Assembly: GCA_023387755.1 (NCBI GenBank)
Contig: JAEWHO010000038.1
Span: 1 to 63,111, forward strand
Length of the DNA: 63,111 bases
From: Actinomycetes bacterium
GTDB lineage: Bacteria > Actinomycetota > Actinomycetes > Actinomycetales > Actinomycetaceae
Direction of reading: 5' to 3'
Within the stretch, counting starts at the first letter, position 1. Each line of letters begins with the position of its first letter. Of the stretch, positions 54,754-61,646 are shown piece after piece. The position numbers and the translations under genes were made by a program. Under the pieces are notes generated by a model, which was not told where the DNA came from, did not search any database, and saw only the letters and a program-made list of their open reading frames with translations.

Positions 54754-55431
54754 ATGAAGGTCTTAATCGCCGGTGCTGGATCGGTCGGCCGGTCTATTGC
54801 CCGGGAGCTGCTCTCCCATGGGCACGAGGTCACCCTCATTGATAACAAACCGTCGGCTATGCGCATCGCCTCCGTCGCAGAAGCAGAATGGCTACTAGCC
54901 GACGCCTGTGAACCCACCGCTTTGGCACAGGCCACAGCGCAGGAGGCTGACGTCGTTGTGGCAGCCTCCGGAGATGACAAGGTGAATCTGGTCGTCTCTT
55001 TGCTGGCCAAAACGGAATTCGGTGTTCCACGGGTGGTGGCGCGCGTCAATAACCCCAAAAATGAGTGGATGTTCGATGACGCCTGGGGTATCGATGTGCA
55101 GGTGTCGACACCACGGATTATGACGGCGCTCGTGGAAGAAGCGGTCTCTGCGGGTGATCTGGTGCGGCTATTTACCTTCCACGCTTCCGGTGCTTCCATG
55201 TATGGCTTGACTATCCCCGCCAACTCCCCGCTCATTGGAGTGGCCGTAGCAGATCTGAATTTGCCGTCCGCAGCGGTGCTCTCGGCGATTATCCGGGCGG
55301 ACCAGCCGCTGCCCGGAGGGGCGCCGGTCACCCTCGCTGCCGGTGATGAATTATTGATCGTCGTCTCCGCGCAAGGGGAGGAAGATTTAGCGGCGCTACG
55401 ATCCGCGCTCCAGCTTCAACCCTCGGAGTAG
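54754..55431 (+). CDS. RCK (TrkA-type) protein, second of pair
   Basis: 225 residues with the same layout: KVLIAGAGSVGRSIARELLSHGHEVTLID Rossmann start, DDKVNLVVSLLAKTEFGVPRVVARVNNPKNEWMFDDAWGIDV, and a TrkA_C domain (LAAGDELLIVVSAQGEEDLAAL). The ATG directly follows the stop of the first RCK gene, with AAGGAGAC as ribosome-binding site, so the two products are made together and probably form a hetero-oligomer. Mycobacterial CeoC occupies this place. Its end overlaps the convergent DUF3159 gene by 16 bases. Confidence 0.9.
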   Translation: MKVLIAGAGSVGRSIARELLSHGHEVTLIDNKPSAMRIASVAEAEWLLADACEPTALAQATAQEADVVVAASGDDKVNLVVSLLAKTEFGVPRVVARVNNPKNEWMFDDAWGIDVQVSTPRIMTALVEEAVSAGDLVRLFTFHASGASMYGLTIPANSPLIGVAVADLNLPSAAVLSAIIRADQPLPGGAPVTLAAGDELLIVVSAQGEEDLAALRSALQLQPSE

Positions 55432-56081
55432 GACTGATCGGCCGGGCGGGTTTTCTGCCTGAGGATGAGCCAGCTGAAAAAGATCGCCGCCGCAAACAGC
55501 GGGGCCCCCATAAGCAGCCGCGCTGTTCCTAGTGCCCCCACCTGGCCGGTCGCGTACAGGGGCCATTGGACCGCCAAACGCAAGGCAAAAAGGGCGGTGA
55601 ATAGCGCCGTGAGGAAGCGGTAGCGCGGCATTAATGTGCTGGTGCGCCAGGTACTGGTTGTACCGATAATCAGGGCATGGATAAAGCCGATAAGTGGCCA
55701 TCCGACCAGGAGGGATACTAGAAAGACCACTCCGTAGGCAGCGTTGATCCACAGTCCCGGCACAAAATAACCGCCCGCGTCACCGGAGAAGGCGGCCACT
55801 GCCGCGCATATCATCACCCCGGCGAAACCCGCCACCGCCTGGATGATCGGGGTGCGTTGAAGCAGGCGGATGACGACGGCGATAGCGGCGGCCGCAAGGG
55901 CCGCAATAACGGCTAACCGCAGCTGCTGGGTGATCCCGAACAGAATGAGAAAGATAAGCGTGGGGACGGTGGATTCAATCAGCCCCTGGACCCCACCGAG
56001 GGCCTGAAGGAGGTCGAATTTTTCGCCCGTCATGGCGGCGAAGCTGCCTCGCCGCAAGGGACGTTGTTCCTCATCACTCAC
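55416..56081 (-). CDS. DUF3159 membrane protein
   Basis: About 221 residues with six or seven hydrophobic segments, an actinobacteria-specific family of unknown function. Recognisable stretches: ALGGVQGLIESTVPTLIFLI, VPGLWINAAYGVVFLVSLLVGWPLIG and PRYRFLTALFTALFALRLAVQ. I start it at the GTG (SDEEQRPLRR) because GGAGGT lies upstream and the GTGA overlaps the OB-fold gene stop by four bases. A frame nine codons longer is possible. The gene is translationally coupled to the OB-fold protein. Confidence 0.88.
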   Translation of the reverse strand: MSDEEQRPLRRGSFAAMTGEKFDLLQALGGVQGLIESTVPTLIFLILFGITQQLRLAVIAALAAAAIAVVIRLLQRTPIIQAVAGFAGVMICAAVAAFSGDAGGYFVPGLWINAAYGVVFLVSLLVGWPLIGFIHALIIGTTSTWRTSTLMPRYRFLTALFTALFALRLAVQWPLYATGQVGALGTARLLMGAPLFAAAIFFSWLILRQKTRPADQSYSEG

Positions 56082-56401
56082 AGATTGAGTACCTCCGGGT
56101 AGGGCCATAACTCGTAGTCCGGATTGTAGATTACCGGCAGATCACTACCTGCGGCCACCATCGCGCGAACCGTTAACTTGCGGCCCGGTTCGATTCCCGG
56201 AACAGCCCGCCTGCCTAGGAAAACAAGGTCCACACATCCGCTGTCATCACATAGGCGGGCCCGCAGCCGAGGATGGTGCTCCCATGATCGCACCGTCACC
56301 GACGTAATCACTCCGGTAACGTGCACGAAACGCCGGGGGTGAATATCGGCGACTGAGCACCGCACCGCCTGGGGATTCATTGCCACGTTTCGCCCTATCA
56401 C
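56078..56401 (-). CDS. OB-fold nucleic-acid-binding domain protein
   Basis: 107 residues. An OB-fold of the RecG wedge/tRNA anti-codon type is indicated by RRFVHVTGVITSVTVRSWEHHPRLRARLCDDSGCVDLVFLGRR and KLTVRAMVAAGSDLPVIYNPDYEL. In other actinobacteria the same gene lies between DUF3710 and DUF3159. Function unknown; nucleic acid binding is inferred from the fold. The GTG has AGGA just upstream; an ATG seven codons later is an alternative start. Confidence 0.85.
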   Translation of the reverse strand: MIGRNVAMNPQAVRCSVADIHPRRFVHVTGVITSVTVRSWEHHPRLRARLCDDSGCVDLVFLGRRAVPGIEPGRKLTVRAMVAAGSDLPVIYNPDYELWPYPEVLNL

Positions 56402-56406
56402 GCTTC

Positions 56407-57165
56407 CTACCGGGTCTCTTGGATCTCGGGGCCGCGCTCCGGCATAGATAACTGAGGACCAGCAGCAGGCGTTGCACTCGTGGTCCCGGGAATCGTCAGA
56501 TTGACGACTGCCTTCGGAGGCAACGGGGATTGCCCCCGATCCACGACTACCCCGTGCAGCAGCTTTTCCAGGGGCGCGGCAGCACTGGGGTTAAGAGCCG
56601 CCGGACCGAAGAACAAAGCTTGCAACAGCCAGCGCGGTCCCTCCACCCCCACGAATCGCAGCGGCCGGATTCCTTGCCCTGCCGGCGTAGAAACGGGCAG
56701 CTGGATGACAATTTCAGTACCGAACTGGCCGTGCTGCTCCTCATAGGTGCCGTGCTGCTGCTCGGCCAGCTCCTGCCGAGCTGCCCGAACTTCGTCCCAG
56801 ATACCGCGACTCTTCGGGGCGGCAAAGAGTTGGAGTTGGACTGCATTTTCCCCCAGAGTCAGCGTCGTCGAGACCGGTTGCCGGGTGGCGGCATCGACGT
56901 CGATACGAACCTGGAGTCCCTCGACATTGGGCACATACAGGGCCCCCAAGTCCACGAGGTCCTCACGCTCGGCTGCAGACGTCAGTGAGATATCGCGCGG
57001 ACCACGGGCTGGGTTCGCCCCCGCAGCTCCATCGCCGGATGGGGCGGATGCTGCCGAATCCCCGGATTGCACTGCCTTGGCCGATTCGCCGGACTCGGCG
57101 GCGTCCTGTGCGGCGGTGGCAGGAGTGTCGCTCACCTGTTTGCGGCGACGGGAAAACAGACCCAT
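56407..57165 (-). CDS. DUF3710 domain-containing protein
   Basis: 252 residues of an actinobacterial family of unknown function. The N-terminal 60 residues are Ala/Ser/Gly-rich and disordered after a basic MGLFSRRRKQ. The conserved core runs from REDLVDLGALYVPNVEGLQVRIDVD through LQLFAAPKSRGIWDEVRAARQEL, IVIQLPVSTPAGQGIRPLRFVGVEGPRWLLQA and LLHGVVVDRGQSPLPPKAVVNLTIP. It lies between dut and the OB-fold protein, its usual place. Confidence 0.9.
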   Translation of the reverse strand: MGLFSRRRKQVSDTPATAAQDAAESGESAKAVQSGDSAASAPSGDGAAGANPARGPRDISLTSAAEREDLVDLGALYVPNVEGLQVRIDVDAATRQPVSTTLTLGENAVQLQLFAAPKSRGIWDEVRAARQELAEQQHGTYEEQHGQFGTEIVIQLPVSTPAGQGIRPLRFVGVEGPRWLLQALFFGPAALNPSAAAPLEKLLHGVVVDRGQSPLPPKAVVNLTIPGTTSATPAAGPQLSMPERGPEIQETR

Positions 57166-57186
57166 GTTTATGCTTCTTTCCTACGG

Positions 57187-57654
57187 TTACGGCTGGCTGG
57201 AAACCGGGCGAGTGGAGCCGACGCCCGTCGACCCGAACCCACCTTCGGCTCGCGCAGTATCACTAAGTTCTTCCACCACTGTAAAACGGGCTAACTCCAC
57301 CTGCTGAATTACCAGCTGGGCGATCCGGTCCCCCCGAGCGATCTCTACCGGTTCGCTACCGGCGTTGTACAGGATTACCTTGATCTCGCCGCGGTAGCCG
57401 GCGTCAATTGTGCCCGGGGTGTTGAGCACGGTCACGCCGTGCCGGGCAGCCAGGCCAGAGCGGGGATGAACCAGCCCCACCCATCCGACGGGAATTTCGA
57501 CGGCGATCCCGGTTCCCACCACAGCCCGCTGACCGGGGGTAAGGACGACGTCGTCGACGCTAACAAGATCGGCTCCGGCATCGCCCAGGTGGGCACGCTG
57601 CGGAGCGCACGCATCTGGGTGCAGGAGGCGTACACGAATATTGAGCTCACTCAC
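57187..57654 (-). CDS. dut: dUTP diphosphatase
   Basis: Hydrolyses dUTP to dUMP and pyrophosphate, keeping uracil out of DNA. 155 residues, trimeric all-beta family. Motifs 1-5 are visible: DAGADLVS, HPRSGLAARHG, GTIDAGYRGEIKVILYN, RGDRIAQLVI and the flexible C-terminal GGFGSTG loop. The start is a GTG exactly six bases after TAGCAT, so the message is probably leaderless. It is divergent from DUF3093. The neighbours DUF3710 and DUF3093 are conserved in actinobacteria. Confidence 0.95.
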   Translation of the reverse strand: MSELNIRVRLLHPDACAPQRAHLGDAGADLVSVDDVVLTPGQRAVVGTGIAVEIPVGWVGLVHPRSGLAARHGVTVLNTPGTIDAGYRGEIKVILYNAGSEPVEIARGDRIAQLVIQQVELARFTVVEELSDTARAEGGFGSTGVGSTRPVSSQP

Positions 57655-57660
57655 CCCGTC

Positions 57661-57666
57661 ATGCTA
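57661..57666 (-). promoter_or_regulatory. -10 box TAGCAT, leaderless start of dut
   Basis: TAGCAT, six bases (GACGGG), then the dut GTG. The gap to divergent DUF3093 is only 50 bases, so both promoters must overlap in it. Confidence 0.4.
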
Positions 57667-57704
57667 CCGCGCCGCATGACCGGCAGATATGGGAAAGTAA
57701 AAGG

Positions 57705-58154
57705 GTGAGCACCACTACCTACGACACTCGCCTGTATCCGCCCTTGCTGACCTGCCTGCTGGTGGCCCTGCTGGGAGCTTCGTTCGGGCTTATCTTTGTA
57801 CCGGTTAATTCGGCAATCGCTGTTATGGTCGCCGTGGTTGGGGCGATGGTCACCACCGGGATTTTGCTGGCCACCAGCCCGCGAATTCGGGTGCGCGACG
57901 GCGTTTTATGGGCCGGTCCCGCACATATACCGGTACATTTTTTCACCGATATGCAGGCGCTGGATGAGCAGCAACTGCGCGAGATTATGGGCCCGAACTC
58001 CGATGAGCGGGCCTGGGTACTCCATCGTCCCTGGGCCCGGGCAGCCGTCTACCTACCTCTAAATGACCCTCGCGATCCCACGCCCTACTGGCTGGTATGC
58101 ACAAAGGACCCGCACCGATTGATGCAGGCCCTTGGAAGTGCACGGCGGGATTAG
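57705..58154 (+). CDS. DUF3093 membrane protein
   Basis: 149 residues. Two N-terminal hydrophobic segments (PPLLTCLLVALLGASFGLIF and IAVMVAVVGAMVTTGILLA) are followed by a cytosolic PH-like beta domain (PRIRVRDGVLWAGPAHIPVHF) and the ending PYWLVCTKDPHRLMQAL, which marks the actinobacterial DUF3093 family. Function unknown. The GTG start follows AAAAGG. Its stop and that of DUF4193 share four bases tail to tail. Confidence 0.85.
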   Translation: MSTTTYDTRLYPPLLTCLLVALLGASFGLIFVPVNSAIAVMVAVVGAMVTTGILLATSPRIRVRDGVLWAGPAHIPVHFFTDMQALDEQQLREIMGPNSDERAWVLHRPWARAAVYLPLNDPRDPTPYWLVCTKDPHRLMQALGSARRD

Positions 58155-58450
58155 TCCACGCACTCCTCGCAGATCATCATCCCGTCCTGTTCCTCAGCCA
58201 GCTGAGAAATGTGATGGACCAAGAAGCAGCGCATACAGGTGAACTCATCCTGCTGGCGCGGTACAACCCGCACTGAGAGTTCTTCGTTGGAAAGGTCTGC
58301 GCCGGGCAGTTCAAAACCTTCCGCCGCCTCGGTCTCGTCTTCATCAACCGCGGCCGAATTGGCTTCGCTGCGCCGCGCCTTAAGCTCCTCGAGAGAGGAT
58401 TCGGAAATCTCGTCTTCGTTCTTCCGAGGTGCGTCGTAATCGGTGGCCAT
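58151..58450 (-). CDS. DUF4193 domain-containing zinc-ribbon-like protein
   Basis: 99 residues from MATDYDAPRKNEDEISE, the standard N-terminus of this actinobacterial family. It is very acidic. A four-cysteine set, C-x2-C (FTCMRCFLVHH) and C-x2-C (MICEECVD), is likely to bind zinc. Function unknown. The ATG has GGAGGGTGAC upstream; a start six codons earlier is possible but does not fit the family. Its neighbours DUF3093 and sepH are conserved. Confidence 0.9.
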   Translation of the reverse strand: MATDYDAPRKNEDEISESSLEELKARRSEANSAAVDEDETEAAEGFELPGADLSNEELSVRVVPRQQDEFTCMRCFLVHHISQLAEEQDGMMICEECVD

Positions 58451-58707
58451 AGTGGCGTCACCCTCCACTGCTCGTTCGAAAGGTCCTGGTCGGTCCTCGT
58501 AAGTAGGTACCTCGGATATTTACCACAAATTCGACCGCACTTCCTCTTCTAGCTTCCGCTTTCGCGGGGTGAAGTATGCCGCATCGCGCATAGATAGCCA
58601 AAATTGGGGAAGTTTTTGCGATACAACGATTGTATTGATCCGGCGGCGCGCCTCACCCAGCAGCGGAACACTCCCGGTAGGGTGGTGACGAGAGAGCAGG
58701 AGGTTCG
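58451..58707. other. 257-base divergent gap between DUF4193 and sepH
   Basis: No gene is supported. ATACAA-CGA-TTGTAT, a perfect six-base inverted repeat at 58621-58635, lies 73-87 bases before sepH and could be an operator. Promoters for both flanking genes should lie here, but I could not fix -35/-10 pairs. Confidence 0.4.
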
Positions 58708-59880
58708 ATGACCACGCTGACATTTGTGTCACTACAAGCTGACGGTACCCACCTGGTACTCAGTGACGATTCCGGCCATACCTTCCACCTGCCTATCACA
58801 CCCGAACTGCGGGCTGCCATCCGTAAACCGGTCCCCCACTTGTCCGCGCCACCAAGCGATACCACCTTGCGTCCGCGGGACATCCAGTCGATGCTACGGG
58901 CCGGCGTATCCGTTGCGGAGGTTGCTGCCGTCGGTAACACCACCGAAGATCACGTCCGCCGCTTTGAGGGGCCCATTATCGCGGAGCGAGAATGGGCCAT
59001 TAGCCAAGCCCAGGAGTGCGCCGTCGGGCGGGAACTCGGTTCCCCCACCCTCGGAGACCTCGTCGTCAACCGGCTGGCTGAGCGTGGGGTGGATACCGAA
59101 AAGCTCCAGTGGGATGCCTACCGCGAAGAAGGAACCGCCCCGTGGACGGTTACCGTCAGCTATGTCGCCGGAGAGCAGGAAAGGTGCGCTCGGTGGCGGC
59201 TAGATGCGCAAACCTCCAGCGTCCGGGCCCTCGAAGACGAGGCGCGCTGGCTCACCGAATCCGATAGTTCTTCCCCCCGCGCTCGTCGGCATACGCTGAG
59301 TTTCCTGCCAGATAATGGCCGCCCAGCCCCCGAACCTGATAACAACCCCGGCGAGGCAGGCACCGGGCAGCGGGAGCGCCGTGACGAGCGCGAACCGGCA
59401 ACCGAATCGCTCCTCGATCAGCTTGCCCGCCATCGCGGGCGGCGCGCCCAGCCGGTCAGCATGGATAGCGACGATATTCCCGCGGCTCATCCGGCGCGCC
59501 CAGAGGATGCTCACGACGCTACCGTCTTAGCCTTCCCTCAGCGGGGAAGCTCAGCGCGTGAAACTGGACCTAGCCCGATGACCGGTGCGAGCTCGGATAT
59601 CCCCGGCGCTCCTGAGCACAGCTCTCCGCAGGTTGGTTCGTCCCAGGCCGCCGCCGATGACACCCCCGCCTCTCCTGGCAGTGACCGGCCCGCAGCCGCC
59701 GATGCCACGAACGATGCGGATATGCCCCGGCATGTGGATGCCCCCGGTGAGGGTGAACTCGATTTTGAGGTGGAGAAGACCGCTGCCCCTAAGCGTGAAC
59801 GCCCCAAGCGGCGTAGCGGACGACGCTCGGTGCCATCGTGGGATGAGATCGTCTTCGGTGGGCGCAACTCTACCGATTAA
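58708..59880 (+). CDS. sepH: Septation protein SepH
   Basis: Actinobacterial cell-division protein (DUF3071) that in Streptomyces and Mycobacterium binds FtsZ and promotes filament assembly. 390 residues. The N-terminal conserved domain carries LTFVSLQADGTHLVLSDDSG, RPRDIQSMLRAGVSVAEVAA with a helix-turn-helix-like segment, and EGPIIAEREWAISQAQ. The central and C-terminal 180 residues are Pro/Ser/Asp-rich and disordered, ending in a basic KRERPKRRSGRRSVPSWDEI motif. CAGGAGG precedes the ATG. Confidence 0.93.
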   Translation: MTTLTFVSLQADGTHLVLSDDSGHTFHLPITPELRAAIRKPVPHLSAPPSDTTLRPRDIQSMLRAGVSVAEVAAVGNTTEDHVRRFEGPIIAEREWAISQAQECAVGRELGSPTLGDLVVNRLAERGVDTEKLQWDAYREEGTAPWTVTVSYVAGEQERCARWRLDAQTSSVRALEDEARWLTESDSSSPRARRHTLSFLPDNGRPAPEPDNNPGEAGTGQRERRDEREPATESLLDQLARHRGRRAQPVSMDSDDIPAAHPARPEDAHDATVLAFPQRGSSARETGPSPMTGASSDIPGAPEHSSPQVGSSQAAADDTPASPGSDRPAAADATNDADMPRHVDAPGEGELDFEVEKTAAPKRERPKRRSGRRSVPSWDEIVFGGRNSTD

Positions 59881-59951
59881 CTCATTCGCCGGATTCGCCT
59901 CCGAGTGGACGGCCTCAAGCCTAGCCTGCCCCGCGCCGGATTGTTGCGCTG

Positions 59952-61055
59952 CTAGCTCACGTCCAAGATTAGGGGGATATCGCATTCCTCTGGGGTGATC
60001 GAACCATGCTCACCCACCATGGAGAGCTGGCCAGGCGTGGCCCACTGGGAATCGAACACCCCCCAATCCCCGAGCGCAGCCACTGCGAAATTTCCTAGCC
60101 GAGCTCGCACATGGTCACTGACCGGCCCCATTCGGGCTTCCTGCTCAGCGCGGCTGAGAATCACTGCCCGCCCGTCAGCCCACTGGGCCAGTCGTTCTTG
60201 CGCGTGGCCAGCGGCGTCGTCATCGGTGAAAAAGAATTGCAGGAGCCGCCCCTCCCCGGCCGTCATCTCCAGCCCGGGGAGCGTAACCTCACGAATATCG
60301 CTGCGCGCGTGCACGTCCACCATGCCGTGATCGGCGGTGATAATGAGGGCTGTATCGGCGGGCAAACGGCGGGCCAGCTCGGCAAGGTTCGCATCCACAT
60401 GCTCTACCTCACTCGTCCACGCTTCTGACTGCCAGCCGTAATGGTGGCCGGTGTGATCCAGATCGGACCAGTACAGGTAGACCAGGCGGGTGCCACGGTT
60501 AAGCTCAGCGATCGTGCTATCAACCCGTGCCGAGAAATGCTCCGCGAAGACCTCCCGGATTCCCCGCCATGCGGCGAGTGTTAGGCCGGTGCCCGAAAAC
60601 TTGCGCGGCCCCACCGAGCAGATACCGCCGCCGTGGTCGACGCGCTCAGGGATCGGGGCTTCGACCTGCCAGTGTTCGACCGACAGTTCGCCATTATTGA
60701 AATGGAGCATCTGGACGCGCTGGCCGGAGTGTGGATCCCGCACCGTATAGCCGACCATACCGGTTTCACCCGGTGAGCGCCCGGTAGCCAAGCTGGTGAT
60801 TGCGCACGCCGTCGTCGATGGGAAGACCGTCCGCGCTGATCTATCCAGGCGGCGGCGCAGGAAGGGAATGTGGCCCCGCCGAGCGTCAAGTTGGTGGTAT
60901 CCCATCCCGTCAATGAGCACGACGACGGCGCGCCGCACCGGTGGCAGCCCCACCGCTGCGGCGTCACGCGCCCAGTCATCACGCGGGTCGTCGCTGCGAT
61001 ATCCGACCGCATAGGCAGCCGCGGATAACACCTGTGGCAGGGTTATGGCACTCAT
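59952..61055 (-). CDS. Alkaline phosphatase-family nucleotide pyrophosphatase/phosphodiesterase
   Basis: 367 residues. Metal and catalytic residues: VVVLIDGMGYHQ (Asp), FPSTTACAITSLATG (Thr nucleophile), YWSDLDHTGHHYG (Asp and His) and LIITADHGMVDVH (Asp-His). This is the NPP-like layout. No signal peptide or membrane segment is seen, so it is probably cytoplasmic. The substrate is unknown. Its ATG overlaps the DUF5998 stop by four bases. Confidence 0.9.
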   Translation of the reverse strand: MSAITLPQVLSAAAYAVGYRSDDPRDDWARDAAAVGLPPVRRAVVVLIDGMGYHQLDARRGHIPFLRRRLDRSARTVFPSTTACAITSLATGRSPGETGMVGYTVRDPHSGQRVQMLHFNNGELSVEHWQVEAPIPERVDHGGGICSVGPRKFSGTGLTLAAWRGIREVFAEHFSARVDSTIAELNRGTRLVYLYWSDLDHTGHHYGWQSEAWTSEVEHVDANLAELARRLPADTALIITADHGMVDVHARSDIREVTLPGLEMTAGEGRLLQFFFTDDDAAGHAQERLAQWADGRAVILSRAEQEARMGPVSDHVRARLGNFAVAALGDWGVFDSQWATPGQLSMVGEHGSITPEECDIPLILDVS

Positions 61056-61636
61056 GACATTAGGGCGGCGGCATTCGCCCGCCGCAGCACCTGGACAAAC
61101 TGCTGGACCTCGTTCATTTTTTCGCGCCCATCAGCCTGGACGCTCACGCGCAACTGGATATCCTCATTGCACAGCCCGCCCTGGACGTGATTTGCTTCGC
61201 ATTGGGGGTCACCACAGTGACCGGCGTCAATCGCTACCCGGTGGAAGGTCCCCCACCCGATAGAGAGCATGAGTTCTTCTGGCTCATCCTCGGTGCTGAT
61301 ATGGCCATAGACCACGTTGACCGTGGGCAGTTGGCGCAGTGGGATTGCCTGCACCTGTACGTGCACCGGTGTATCTGAATCCGGGAAAGGCTGGTCAGAG
61401 GCGTACAGGTAGAGCAACCGCGTGGGGGTGATGACGAGGACCACCGTATAGCGGGAAATACTGCCGCCATCGAAGGACGTTTGGACGGTGGCGAAATGCC
61501 CGTAGACCGGCTCGTCTAGGAGGATATCGCGCAGGTAGGTAGCGATATGGTGGCGATGAAAAGCTATCGCCTGCACACTGTCCCAGAGCGCACGGTTGGC
61601 TCGCGTAGCAGAGCTGGACTCATTCATACTGGCCAT
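61052..61636 (-). CDS. DUF5998 family protein
   Basis: About 194 residues from MASMNESSSATR. An actinobacterial family of unknown function, next to the phosphodiesterase and the CoA-ligase-like protein in many genomes. Conserved parts: AFHRHHIATYLRDILLDEPVYGHF, SRYTVVLVITPTRLLYLYASDQP and C-D-P-Q-C-x-A-N-H (AGHCGDPQCEANHVQG), the last a possible metal site. A frame starting earlier overlaps the upstream gene. MNESSS three codons later is an alternative start. Confidence 0.82.
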   Translation of the reverse strand: MASMNESSSATRANRALWDSVQAIAFHRHHIATYLRDILLDEPVYGHFATVQTSFDGGSISRYTVVLVITPTRLLYLYASDQPFPDSDTPVHVQVQAIPLRQLPTVNVVYGHISTEDEPEELMLSIGWGTFHRVAIDAGHCGDPQCEANHVQGGLCNEDIQLRVSVQADGREKMNEVQQFVQVLRRANAAALMS

Positions 61637-61646
61637 TGTCTCACTG

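Noticed and set aside
58520..58732. 70-codon minus-strand frame upstream of DUF4193
   Set aside because: Overlaps the sepH start, has no ribosome-binding site and no family resemblance.
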